From: Sipunculus nudus
Taxonomy: Eukaryota > Annelida > Sipuncula > Golfingiida > Sipunculidae
Assembly: GCA_026874595.1 (NCBI GenBank)
Contig: CM049314.1
Span: forward strand, 74,600,300 to 74,664,299
Direction of reading: 5' to 3'
DNA length: 64,000 bases
The notes beneath the pieces are model-generated. The model had not been told where the DNA came from. It was given only the letters and a program-made list of their open reading frames with translations, and did not search any database. This document shows, piece by piece, positions 53,642 through 64,000 of this stretch (the stretch's first letter is position 1; each line of letters opens with the position of its first letter). Both the position numbers and the translations under genes were made by a program.

Positions 53642-53661
53642 CCCCCCCCCCCCCCCCCCCC
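53642..53661. repeat. Poly-C run of about 20
   Basis: A homopolymer of C followed by AAAAGG. Its length is likely unstable and uncertain in the assembly. Confidence 0.9.
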
Positions 53662-54200
53662 AAAAGGTCATCATAGTACTAGTAGAATTACATATTGACA
53701 AATGTAGGCCTATATGAATCTACAATTATGAGACTATGCTAAACTGGATGTCATGTTATTAGAATTTTCAACTAGTTCATATCTATAGTTGACCCTTTCT
53801 CCATATGTTTTTCCTCTATATATAGTTTAGTTATGGAAATATAAAGTTGATTGTCCTTATTTTTTCCTTGTTTTACAGACTGCTTCATTTTCCAGTATAT
53901 CTGCATTTAAACAACAGAGAATGGTCACAGCAAATGGGACAAGTTCTGAACTCTCCACAACTTAAAGGACAGCACAGAGTCCACAATCTATCTGCACCAC
54001 AGGCTTAATTGATTGTCATATTTTTGACAAGATGGGGACATTTAATTTCTACAAAAGGAAAGTTAGATGCTGGAAGTCTGAATGTCTAGAGAATCTCCAT
54101 AGTTTGGATGCATGCTGGTCTCTAATTTAAAATTCCAGATTGCCACAAACTTGACAATACACCCCAGATTCAAAAGTTTATTGAAGAGAAAGACTTACAA
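53662..54200. other. Non-coding, with a possible plus-strand terminal exon
   Basis: TTCCTTGTTTTACAG/ACTG at about 53879 is a good plus-strand acceptor. It is followed by an open frame of about 42 codons to a stop near 54008, and AATAAA occurs at about 54392. This fits a last exon, but I see no upstream exon or known domain. Confidence 0.2.
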
Positions 54201-54292
54201 CAAACACAGTAACTTATTCTGAAACAGCAGTTAATACACAGAGAAACAAACACAGTAACTTATTCTGAATCAGCAGTTAATACACAGAGAAA
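54201..54292. repeat. Tandem duplication, 46-bp period, two copies
   Basis: CAAACACAGTAACTTATTCT starts at 54201 and again at 54247, with one mismatch noticed in the unit. Confidence 0.85.
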
Positions 54293-55141
54293 AACAAGAT
54301 TCATAATTTTTATTCTATTTTCATAAGTCTGTGTACGCCAATACACTTATACATCAACATTTATATGACATTGTATCACTGGTGTTTTCAAAATAAAAAT
54401 ATCACATATGTTTGGTTTTGAGTATTATTTAAATATCATTAGGAATTGGCATTTATGTTGCAGATCTTCTGGCTGTATGTCACAGTAATCCTCGTTCAAA
54501 TGCTGGGTACTGTGACAGGAGAGGCATGGGGCAAGTTCAGATTCCTACATCCTTTCCTTTCTGGATTTGGTTTTGCTTGTTGCAGCTGCATGTATTGTCT
54601 ACAACCAGATATTTCAGTTTTATAACAATAAAATTGAAGGACTAGCATCATGCATGGTAATACATATGGTTATATCTGATTTTTACAATACATATTTTCA
54701 TCATCATAATGATAGAATGAATTTCTGGTAAATGCCATACAGTTAATTAAAAGCAAGGAAAACAAAATGAATATGCACTGACATCAACTATGTCAACCTA
54801 GTTTCTGTGAGCCAAAAAATTTTTTACCCATTACTTGGTAATCAAGCAATTTAGTATTTGTGTTAAGGATATACAGTGCGCATCACAGTATATTATATAA
54901 AAACATCTGATATAGCCATTAGAGGTCAACAGTCCAGTTACTAATAAGGAAATAAAATTTAAAACCAGTGTCTTTTTTTTCTCTCTATTATTTGGCACAG
55001 TAATATATCAGCAAGTGATAGGGGAATTAAATTTAAATGTACAGAATATTTGCAAACATGCATCAGTTTTTTTTTGTTTTTTTTTACAAACCTTATTAGT
55101 GTAAGAGTGGGGTGATAAGTTAAAAATAATTTATACTTACA
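54293..55141. other. AT-rich DNA, possible short plus-strand exon at 54466
   Basis: ATGTTGCAG/ATCTTC (about 54465) opens a hydrophobic frame of about 54 codons ending near 54624, followed at once by AACAATAAAATTG, a poly(A)-like signal. A last exon of a membrane protein is possible, but no family is recognised. Confidence 0.2.
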
Positions 55142-55343
55142 CATGGTGGTGTCCATTTTGCAGACCACTGGTTTCCTTTCCTGGACTCTGTTGAACCGGC
55201 TACCACAAGATTGTTTATCAGTACGGGCACATTCCACTTCTGAGGTGTGCTCGTGCTGCTGAGCTCAGCAGGAATGCTAATGAATTTCAGCCCGTGGAAG
55301 GATTTAATTAGGCCCAAGGAATGGGAGCAGTGCCCATATGATC
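55142..55343 (-). CDS. Internal exon, SWIM zinc-finger-like protein
   Basis: On the minus strand TATCCTTTTAG/ATCATATGG is the acceptor and CCATGT/GTAAGT a consensus donor. Between them one frame, entered in phase 1, stays open for the whole ~200 bp. It reads ...GHCSHSLGLIKSF..., ...SSTSTPQKWNVP..., ...RKGNQWSAKW... The C-x-H of a SWIM zinc finger, followed by a helical stretch and a TS-x-PQ-x-W-x-x-P block, is the arrangement I recall from mollusc and cnidarian SWIM/YqaJ-type proteins, many of them transposon-derived. The assignment is from memory of the family and moderate at best. Donor, acceptor and open frame together make a real exon more likely than chance. No neighbouring exon is identified. 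Confidence 0.45.
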
Positions 55344-56560
55344 TAAAAGGATACAAATATTTATATTTAGAGAATATGTATACAATTCCTCAGGATACAC
55401 ACTCGGCCCTTTTGATGATATAAGGACCTTTATTTTAATTAGTGTTATAAATAATGTGTCACATAGTCAGTCCAAAATATAGATTTAATCTAGAGTTAAA
55501 ATTCACGTTAGTAGCTATAGAACTATAGAGCAGGAAATAAAATCGTTTAATGAATGATTATATGCCCATCTTATATTATAATAAGATTTAAAGGCAAAAG
55601 CAGCACATTAGACCCATACCTTTTTCGTTTAACAGGCAATGTTTTGACGTTGGGCCGCAAGTTACATGGCATCGCTTGGTTTACCAACAACCGCGAGGTC
55701 TGTCATATTACCGCCTATATACCGGTATGGGTACCCATGCTGAACTATGAGTATTACTCACCGTCATCATAGACAAATGAATTTTATATTTGAAAGAAAA
55801 TGTGAATAAAGTAAGTAAATCTTACCCTTTTCTACAAGTGATATATGACTCAGTTAATATGTCGTCCTCTAGCTCGAACTAAAAGATTCAAGCGTCCAAG
55901 AATTCCGTTCAGAGCGCCATGCAACACGCAGACGGCATCGCTCCTGATGTTTTTCACATTTTTATATTATCTGATCATGCATGTATCTCTGATTTTCTCT
56001 TTTAAGTGTTCTTTGACATGATGACTTGTCCTGGCAAAACTAATATGATATGTTCTCAGGGATCTGTATGTGCAAGCGAGTCGCGGGATGCCGCCTAGCC
56101 AATAAGAATGAACTCCTCAATTGCTTTTTTTTTTTCAGTGACTGACGCATTGGTGAGTCCATAGATTGCACCTGCAGTTAACTGTGATTATAACACTCCA
56201 TACACAACTGTGAGATTAAAATATATCCATTGATTAATGTTCAGTGCATCTATGTGTATTATATATTTGACCACTAGAAAACATTACTGTTCTCTTCTCA
56301 GCCCTATTTTGCACCAAGGAAGTTAAAATTTGAACATAATAGTACACAGGCCTAAAGCCTTATACAGGACTGCCAACAAATGCAAGATGTCTACCGGGGC
56401 TGTTAATGCTTCAATTCTCTCTGGACAAATACTATCAGTTGTTGATGTTACAGGTGCTTCGATATGCTTTCCAGAATTGTTATTTTTTATCACAGGCCTT
56501 TTGACATACAACATTATGTGAACTTGGTTTGCTAAAAACAAAGGAAATATTTTTATTTAA
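55344..56560. other. Non-coding DNA, nothing firm
   Basis: A minus-strand donor-like ATGATGACG/GTGAGTAAT at about 55756 could end an exon 5' of the SWIM-like exon, but the phases do not obviously join. Otherwise there is unique AT-rich sequence and a T9 run near 56130. Confidence 0.3.
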
Positions 56561-57010
56561 TTTTCTTTCTAAGAGTAACAGATCGTATCGTGCTATAACC
56601 CCAGTTAGCCCTTTGATGGGCCGTCGACGCAACAGAAACCTGAAACCTGTTGCGTCGACGTCGGCGGCTAGATGCCGCCATGCCATGTTCTCGTGTACCA
56701 AGCACAAGCGCCCGCTTGGACAAATGTGGGACTAAGCAACCGTCGTTAAGGGGGCGGGGCTTAGGGCCAGCAATCGGAAAGGTCCATTCAGTGATTCACA
56801 AACAGACTCGATAAACTTTGTTTTTTTTTGTAGCACCGCCCAATAGCAATAATATGGCCTAACACAACAGAGCTGACGCAATGTTTCCGCTTTGACTAAA
56901 ACCCGGACGTCAGTTGTTAAAAACGCACTGGAAATACCCCAACATGGCACCGACGTCTGATAACAAATTACAGGGAATTCTTTCAGAATCGCAACTCCAT
57001 ATGGCGCAAC
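56561..57010. other. GC/CpG-richer island with a 14-bp inverted repeat
   Basis: It is locally GC-rich compared with its surroundings. It has a perfect inverted repeat CGTCGACGCAACAG ... CTGTTGCGTCGACG at 56622-56635 and 56647-56660. Short ATG frames face both ways: minus ATGGCGGCATCTAGC at about 56683 and plus ATGGCACCGACG at 56944. It could be a promoter with first exons. No protein is recognised. Confidence 0.3.
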
Positions 57011-58189
57011 AATTCAATAAAATCTAAAAAAAACAGGCTACAATGATAAAAATAGGAATGTATGGCATTATTCCACAATTGCTGAAGCGTGAAAAAGCTA
57101 GACTGGTACCCTCCTCTATTGTGGCCAACAGCTGAAAAGAACCTTGCACAGCTCGAGCGCCACCGTGTGTCTGATTAAGATACTAAACCGTTATGTGCAG
57201 ACTGAAACATGGATGTCGATGATAGGAAGTCGTGCTGTTTTAATTATTTTTTTATCTTTCATAAAAATAGGCCAATAAAATATCTAGATACCATTACAAA
57301 ATTTAAAATTTTGGCTGCTTTCTAAACATAAAACGATTTATTTCAATAATAACAATTGTACAGTAATCATGGAGACATGTAGTCAAGGAAATGGTTGATA
57401 TTTGCAGTAACACATATTCAGCTCCAGTTTTGTTGACTGAAGGAAACAAACTTGAGATTGACACATCATCCAAAATCCAACATGGGGGGAAAAATTAATA
57501 AACATCATAAGATAGGAAAATTATCATTTTAATTAGATATTTTAACAAAAGGCATAATTGAACTGTTTCCTTTTGTATGGTGGAATTTAATTGAGCCTAA
57601 AATCTGACAGAGATTCACAAAAACAAACATTCTTGCCATATAATTATCTTATATTGACAACTGATATCCTATTTGATTCTCCTACAGACAGACAATTACT
57701 AATATTTGAACATTCCTACATCATTAATTTTATTACTTTTTTACATTCTAACAGAATTATAGCATATTTTGTAGACCACTGACATGACACCTTTTGTCTG
57801 ATGAAGGTCTTAAATATACAGATTGTGTGAATAATATATTGATTAAAGCCATGCAACTGAACATTTTATACAGATTATGCTTTATGTGATAAGTTAAGTG
57901 CACAAAGGATATTTGTCTGAAAGCTAAAACACAAGCCAGCATAAAACTCTTAAGAAGAAATTTTATTATATCATGTACCTGTGCATAAGTGTCCATCAGG
58001 CCAATTCAACCAATGATTTTCAAGTATATTCATAAGAATTCAACACTTTTAAAATATTATTCTTCTCCAAACAGTCCTTGTCTGGGCCATACATCAGCAG
58101 CATTCTTGTGTGTTCCATCGGCTGTTCAGAGTGGTCTCTGTTTTCTCTGCTCGAGTTTTCTTCAAAAAGGCAGTAGTTATTCAGACACT
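57011..58189. other. AT-rich non-coding DNA
   Basis: No supported ORF or repeat. A slightly GC-richer segment at 58070-58160 has open frames on both strands but no good splice sites. Confidence 0.35.
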
Positions 58190-59780
58190 GGAGCTTTTGT
58201 ATCAGATTCTTAATTATGCTGGGGGGTATTTACAAACCCAATAAGTTAAAGGATCTGGGTAACAGAGACCTTATTTCAGGTTCCCAAGGGGTTTTTTAGT
58301 GTACCTCCCTGCTCGTCAAGTAAGAAGATTCTAGGTCCAGTGGTCATGATTTGTGCCCTGTAAACAGACAACTGTTTGTTTAAAGGTCTTATAACTAGCG
58401 AAAAAATGCGTATCAATAAAAAAAATAAAGATGGTGCCACCGGTTTCCAGGAACTGATGAAACCCTCAATGATCACAATATGCATGCAAAAATCATGGTG
58501 ATCAATGCATTAGTAATTCAGATACTGGAGTTTTTGTATCAAATTGTTAATTATTCTGGGTCGTAATTCTGAGCCCCATTTCTCGGAGGATATGGGTAAT
58601 AGACACCTAATTTCAGGTTTCAATGGAGATTTTTCATGGACCTCAATTTTTTTTTTTTTTAAATTAGAAGATTCTAGGTCCATTGATTACATTTAGTGCC
58701 TTGTTAATAGACTTCTTTGAAGGTCTAAAAAATTCAGAAAAAAAATGCGTAAACATTTTTAAAAAATCCATGTGGTGTGAGCAGGCTGTAGGACCAAATA
58801 AAACACTCCATGATGATTTCAGGTTTCCAAAGAGATTTTTTATGGAACTCCCAGGATGTCATGGTGATCAATACATTATTCATTCAGATGCTGGAGCTTT
58901 CGTATCAAATTTGTAATTATTCTGGGGGGTACTTCTGAGCCCCATAGCTTAGAGGATATGGGTAACACAGAGCTACTTTCTGTTTTCCAAGGAAATTATT
59001 TATGGACCTCCCTGGATGTCAAGTTAGAAGATTCCTGGTCCGATGGTTACGATCTGTGCCTGGTTAACATATCACTGCATCTTTGAAGGTCTCAAAATTA
59101 GAGAAAAAATGTGTAAAAATTCAACAAAACCCATGCTCTGCCACCAGTCTGCAGGAACGAATGAAACACACCATGATGGATATCCACGCAAAAAGTCATG
59201 GTACTTAATGCATTAATTAATGTCCAGATAGTGCAGCTTTTGTATAAAATTTTTAAATGTTCTGAGAGGTACTTAGGAGCCCCATAGCTCAGAGCATATG
59301 GGTAACAGAGACCAAATTTCAGGTTTCCACACAGACTTTTCATGGACCTCCCTTGATGTCAAGTTAGAAGATCCAAGGTCCAGAGGTTACGATTTGTGCC
59401 CTGTTAACAGATGACAGTTACTTTGAAGGTCTCAAAAACAGAGAACAAAATTTGTAAATATTGGAAAAAATACAGGTGGCGCCACCAGATTACAGGAACT
59501 GATTGAACACTCCATCATGAATATTCATGCAAAGAATCATGGTGATGCAGTAGTTATTCAGATAACTGAGCTTTTGTATCAAATTTTTTATTATTCTGGG
59601 GGGTGCTTCAGAGACCCATAGCTCAAAGAATATGGGTAACAGAGACCTTATTCCATGTTTCCACAGAGATTTTTCATGGACCTCCCTTGATGTAAAGTTA
59701 GAAGATCCCAGGTTCAGGGGTTACGATTTGTGCCCTGTTAACAGATGACAGCTTCTATGAAGGAAACCAAAATAGAGAAA
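58190..59780. repeat. Family A array, degenerate units
   Basis: About five diverged ~330-bp units carry the markers GGGGGGTA(C/T)TT, ATGGGTAACAGAGACC, GATTCTAGGTCC and GTGCCCTGTTAACAGA. The palindrome is degenerate at 58431 (ATGGTGCCACC) and perfect at 59475-59486. Confidence 0.8.
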
Positions 59781-60956
59781 ACTAGATGTGTCGGAACAAC
59801 ACGAATACCCCCGCCTGGGGCAAATTAGAAACATTTGTTAAATTTTGTAAAGTTCAGGAAGTGTTGAATGGTCAAAGTAGGTCAACAAGGGCAAAATGCA
59901 AACTCGATCTGTAAAGGGTCATTATCAAGCAACACACCAAAAATCAGGCTGGTGTCTGCAGGCATTGTGAAAAAAAGTCCATATATGTGCATTTTTCATG
60001 AAAATTTCTATCTTTCATGAAATTTTCTATGTTCATGATCTGTCATATGGTGAGAAATAGGTTAACTGGGACGAAACGCGAACTCGATCTGTAACTGGTC
60101 ATTATCTGCCCACACACCAAAAATCAGGCCAATATCTGCAGGCATTGCGAAAAAAAGTCCGTACATGTGTATTTGTCATGAAAATTTCTATTTTTCATGA
60201 AATTTTCTAAGTTAAGGAGCCGTAAAACTGTCAAAGGTAGGTCAACTGGGCTGAAACGCGAACTTGATCTGTTTCTGGTCATTATCTGCCCACACACCAA
60301 AAATCAGGCCAATATCTGCAGGCATTGGAAAAAAAGTCCGTACATGTGTATTTGTCATGAAAATTTCTATTTTTCATGAAATTTTCTAAGTTTAGGAGCC
60401 GTAAAACGGTCAAAAGTAGGTCAACCGGGACGAAACGCGAACTCCATCTGTAACTGGTCATTATCTGCCCACACACCAAAAATCAGGCCAATATCTGCAG
60501 GCATTGCAAAAAAAAGTCCGTACATGTGTAATTGTCATGAAAATTTCTATTTTTCATGAAATTTTCTAAGTTTAGGAGCCGTAAAACGGTCAAAAGTAGG
60601 TCAACCAGGACGAAACGCGAACTCGATCTGTAACTGGTCATTATCTGCATACAACCCAAAAATCAGGCCAATATCTGCAGGCATTGCAAAAAAAAGTCCG
60701 TACATGTGTATTTGTCATGAAAATTTCTATTTTTCATGAAATTTTCTAAGTTTAGGAGCCGTAAAACGGTCAAAAGAAGGTCAACCGGGACGAAACACGA
60801 ACTCAATCTGTAACTGGTCATAATCTGCCCACACACCAAAAATCAGGCCAATATCTGCAGGCATTGCGAAAAAAAATTCCGTACAACTGTTTGATTTCGG
60901 AATGACGGACATGCGGGTAAAAACTATATGCCCCGGCCACTTTGTGGCGGGGGCAC
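59781..60956. mobile_element. Non-autonomous element of six 180-bp tandem units, nested in family A
   Basis: The marker (A/T)CTGGTCATTATC or its variant recurs at 59911, 60091, 60271, 60450, 60630 and 60810 (period 179-180). The left end has TACCCCCGCCTGGGGCA at 59806-59822. The right end has a strong hairpin TGCCCCGGCCAC-TTT-GTGGCGGGGGCA at 60929-60955 that is the inverse of the left motif. Flanking family A text (AGAGAAAA ... AAAAATTCGTAAAAATTGG) is continuous if the element is removed. Inverted subterminal motifs, central tandem repeats and a 3' hairpin match the layout of pearl/HINE (Helentron-derived) elements described in bivalves; the class call is inference. Confidence 0.7.
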
Positions 60957-61646
60957 AAAAATTCGTAAAAATTGGAAAAATACTGGTGGTGCCACCAGGT
61001 TACAGGAACTGATGGAACACTCCATGATCATTATTCATGCAAAGAATCATGGTGATCAATGCAGTAGTTATTCAGATACTTGAGTTGTTTTATCAAATTT
61101 TTTAGTATTCCTGGGGGTACTTCAGAGACCCATAGCTCGGAGAATATGGGTAACAGAGACTTAATTTCAGGTTTCCAAGGATATTTTTCATGGATCTCCC
61201 TGGATGTCAAGTAAAAAGAATCCAGGTCTAGCGGTTACGATTTGTGCCCTGTTAACGGACGGACGGCTGGCCGGACGGACTGATGGAGGAAGAGTGATTG
61301 CTATAGCTCAGTTGACTTTCAGTCAGCTGAGCTAAAAATTGAAAAATACAAGTGGCGCCACCAGTCTGCAGAAACTGATGAAACTAACGCAGAGTTTTTG
61401 TATCACATTTTTTATTATTCTGGGGGGTACTTTGGGGCTCCATAGCTCAAAGGATATGGGTAACAGAGACCTAATTTCTGGTTTCCAAGGATATTTTTCA
61501 TGGACCTCTCAGAATCCCAAAATACAAGATTCTAAGTCCAGCGGTTAAAATTTGTGACTGGTTAACGGACAGACAGACAGACGCACGACGGACAAAGAGT
61601 GATCACTTCAGCTCAGATGACTTTCAGTCAATAAACTGAGCTAAAA
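60957..61646 (+). repeat. Two family A units, each ending in GACGGAC repeats and a terminal hairpin
   Basis: Palindrome variants at 60985-60996 and 61351-61362; terminal hairpins at 61305-61333 and, with a small insertion, 61610-61642. The second is a minimal one-unit element directly abutting the first. Confidence 0.8.
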
Positions 61647-62200
61647 AAACAGTGTATAAGCTAGAAGAGTCTAAACTTACATTTTTGCTTGTAAAAAAAC
61701 AATTCAATGTAGGTGGCACCACCAACACCTCAATTTCTGATATGACACATGTGACAAACATTGGCATAAAATTTGGTGATGACAGCTCCACCTGTTTCTG
61801 AGATTTTAAGTTTAGTATGTTTTTTTTTTTTGCACAAATGACTAAGTTCAACTTCCTGTAACTCGGTCAAAAACCATTGAACTGTAACCATTCGAACAAA
61901 CTTGAGAGAGATTGTTCAAAGGAACATTTCTGTGAAATATTGGATAATTTGGCTGGAAAGTTTCAGAGAAAAAGATTTTTAAAGATTTTAAGCTTTTTCT
62001 CTATAAAATCCAAACTAATGCAGATACCCAATAATAAGCTTCAGGGCACCAAGTTTCACATGTGTCTAATTCTTAAATGTAATTTGGAGCTGCTAGCTCT
62101 GACGGTTTCTGACTTACAGCCATGGATGGTGGAAAGCCAGCCCTGGACAGTGGAAGGACAATGCTGCGCCATCACATAAGCTCACAGGTTCACTAAAAAT
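61647..62200. repeat. Family B repeat, second copy
   Basis: Palindrome variant GGTGGCACCACC at 61712-61723, then CACCTCAATTTCTGATATGAC, CATTCGAACAAACTTGAGAG and ATTTGGCTGGAAAGTTTCAG, in the same order as 8181-8440. Confidence 0.65.
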
Positions 62201-62580
62201 GTGGTTAAATTCAAAATAAATCCAGGTGGCACCACCAGGCTGCTTGAACTGATGAAACACTCCATGATCAATATGCATCATGGTGAATCATTGTGATCAA
62301 AACATTAGTTGTTCAGAAACTGAAGGTTTTGTATCAAGTTTTTAATTATTTGTGAGGATATTTTGAACCCTATAGCTCAAAGGATATATAGGTAACAGAG
62401 ACCTAATTTCAGATTTCCAAAGAGATTTTTCATAGACCTCCCTAGATTTCAAGGTTGAAGATTCTAGGTCCAGTGGGTATGATTTGTGCCCTGTTAACAG
62501 ATGGACAGATGGATAGACGGACAACGGACAAAGAGTGATTGCTATAGCTCAGATGACTTTCAGTCAGCCAAGCTAAAATA
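62201..62580 (+). repeat. Single-unit family A element
   Basis: It runs from the palindrome variant at 62225-62236 through one body unit to GACGGACAACGGACAAAGAG and the terminal hairpin 62546-62574. Confidence 0.75.
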
Positions 62581-62688
62581 TGTTGATTCATGTGTTTGTA
62601 TATGGTGTTATGGTAAGAACTGACACTGGGTGTCTGATAATCCATTTTTTTTACGGCCTTATCAGTAAATCATTATTCGTCCATTAAC

Positions 62689-62846
62689 CTGGAGGTATGC
62701 ATCCATGGTGTTCCCTGGAGTCCAGCCAATGGCAGGAGGTACCCTGATTCTGGCATTATAAGCTTCATATCCAGCTGCTTCACTTGATGCTGACATTTTA
62801 CTATCGTCAATTCCCTGTCGACCGCTAATCAGGTACTGCTCACAGT
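62689..62846 (-). CDS. Exon encoding the start of an F5/8 type C (discoidin) domain
   Basis: The minus strand shows TTTGATTATAG/ACTGTGAGC (acceptor) and CTCCAG/GTTAATGG (donor). The exon (158 bp) reads CEQYLISGRQGIDDSKMSAS, then SSEAAGYEAYNARIRVP, a Gly-Trp and AYLQ. This matches the N-terminal third of F5/8C domains: initial Cys, short hydrophobic run, G-x-I-x-D-S-x-(I/M)-x-A-S-S, Y-x-A-R-(L/I), Trp-x-P and a final (W/Y)-L-Q. The next exon would supply the VDLG that normally follows. Such domains bind lipids, glycans or collagen in secreted or membrane proteins and are often single-domain lectins in molluscs. The flanks are repeat, and the remaining exons are not in view. Confidence 0.65.
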
Positions 62847-62879
62847 CTATAATCAAAGTAAGGTCAATTAATGCATAAA

Positions 62880-63130
62880 AAAGTTAAAGACAATCTTAGG
62901 ATGGTTTTCAAAGTTGCCCAAGACCTTTATAGGAACAATTTGTGTTCCAAATTTGAGGACAAAATGTGAAATACTTCAAAAGTTATGGGTTTCACAAACA
63001 TTTTGGCAGTTTGACCTTGATGATGAAGGGCAAGGTCACAGGTTTTCCAACTTGTCCGAGATTTTGGTAGAAACAATGAGTGTTTCAAATTTTAGAGGAA
63101 ATTATGCAGCCCTTCAAAAGAAATAGTTAG
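62880..63130. repeat. Two diverged ~120-bp repeats
   Basis: AAGTTGCCCAAGACCTTTATAGGAAC and CCAACTTGTCCGAGATTTTGGTAGAAAC-type halves, each followed by GTGTT(C/T)CAAATTT; intronic or intergenic repeat. Confidence 0.45.
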
Positions 63131-63169
63131 ATGTGTTACATATCAGCATGGATGTCTGCCACGTAAGCA

Positions 63170-63935
63170 TGATTGTAGGTGGCGCCGACTGTAATTTGAA
63201 CAACAACTATCCAAGATGTATCAAACGCAAATTTCAGGTGGAAAAGTCAAATCACTGAGTGATTTTATCCCACAGCAGACAAACAGATGGAAGCTGTGCA
63301 AAAATGGTTGCAGGTGGAGCCACCAGATTCTTGTATGATAAAGAGCTATGTGAGATCCAAACACATACAAAACTTCAGGAAGATATGTACGTCAAACTAG
63401 TCTGGAGATATTAGCATGGATATCTGCAGCATGAACATGATTGTAGGTGGCACCACCTGTCATAAAATTAAGAAAGCTATCCAGGATATATACGCATGCC
63501 AAATTCCAGGTGTATAAGCCAACCACTGCCGAGATGTGTGATTTTAACCCAAGTCAAAATAACTGATGGACGCTGTGCCAAAATAATTGTAGGTGGCACC
63601 ACCAGTTTCCTGTATAATAAAGAGCTATGTGAGATCTAAACACATGCAAATTTTCAGGAAGATACCTCAAACCAGTCTGGAGATATAAGCATGGACATCT
63701 GCAGTGTCAACGTAAATGAAGGTGGCGCGACCTATAATAAAATCAAGAAAGCTATCAAGGACATAAACGCATGCATATACTGCAGAGGTATGAGTGATTT
63801 AAACCCAAGGCATATGAAACAGATGGACACTGTGCAAACATTGTTGCAGGTGGCGCCACCATTTTTTGTGTGTTTAAAAGGTATCCAAGGGCTTCATTTG
63901 TACAAATTTTTTTCCCTGACTGGTCAAACGAGTCC
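63170..63935. repeat. Tandem array of ~134-bp units, mostly in dimeric order
   Basis: Palindrome variants mark the units at 63178, 63314, 63446, 63592, 63721 and 63849 (spacings 136, 132, 146, 129, 128). Units 1, 3 and 5 continue with (AA)CTATCCA-type sequence and units 2 and 4 with ATAAAGAGCTATGTGAGAT, giving a ~270-bp higher-order unit; unit 6 fits less clearly. Confidence 0.8.
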
Positions 63936-64000
63936 AAAGATATGTGGGTTTATGTTTCAAAACAGACGTACAGATGGACGCACTGGAGAGAGGAAAGGTC

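Noticed and set aside
59781-60956. Regular repeats considered as a CRISPR array
   Set aside because: The whole 180-bp unit is conserved; there are no unique spacers and the context is eukaryotic.

Overview
The window looks like a repeat-dominated, AT-rich animal nuclear genome. A bivalve or other lophotrochozoan is my inference from the mix of a DIRS-like element, a Ty3/Gypsy element, I/Jockey-type ORF1 remnants and several tandem-repeat element families around isolated exons. There is no bacterial gene organisation, CRISPR array or RNA gene that I can support. Almost all recognisable coding sequence is retrotransposon, on the minus strand.

Layout. 1-3.9 kb: one DIRS-type tyrosine-recombinase retrotransposon on the minus strand (gag-like ORF, RT/RNase H ORF, start of the tyrosine recombinase), with several frame breaks. 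3.9-6.2 kb: non-coding DNA with a probable LTR remnant (5217-5589). 6.2-8.65 kb: tandem repeats. 8.97-9.72 kb: a non-LTR ORF1-like fragment. 9.73-13.12 kb: a stretch bounded by inverted copies of a self-complementary terminal motif, then units of a ~335-bp repeat (called family A here).

13124-48046 is the dominant feature. It is a head-to-tail array of five Ty3/Gypsy internal regions separated by six 1409-bp LTRs (LTR-int-LTR-int-LTR-int-LTR-int-LTR-int-LTR). The whole array sits between one pair of GAGG target duplications inside a family A unit. Removing it restores that unit to its normal ~335-bp period. Copies 1, 2 and 5 keep a 1680-codon gag-pol ORF, copy 3 has a frameshift, and copy 4 lacks four codons in a conserved RT motif. 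Each LTR contains a good candidate intron (donor, branch point, pyrimidine tract, acceptor). On the coding strand it holds seven ATGs, whereas the 303 bases from its acceptor to the gag start hold none.

48.05-50.53 kb continues the family A array to its terminal hairpin. 50.5-52.2 kb is AT-rich with a TC microsatellite. 52.26-53.30 kb is a broken non-LTR ORF1 with zinc knuckles, interrupted by an inverted copy of part of itself. 53.5-58.2 kb is the most gene-like non-repeat part, with a minus-strand internal exon resembling proteins with SWIM zinc fingers (55142-55343). 58.2-62.6 kb is further family A, interrupted by a ~1.17-kb element made of six 180-bp units. A second host-gene exon, the start of an F5/8 type C (discoidin) domain, lies at 62689-62846. 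63.1-63.9 kb is a tandem array of ~134-bp units, mostly alternating between two types. A 12-bp palindrome (GGTGGCGCCACC and close variants) recurs in at least three otherwise different repeat families here and is the least explained signal in the window.
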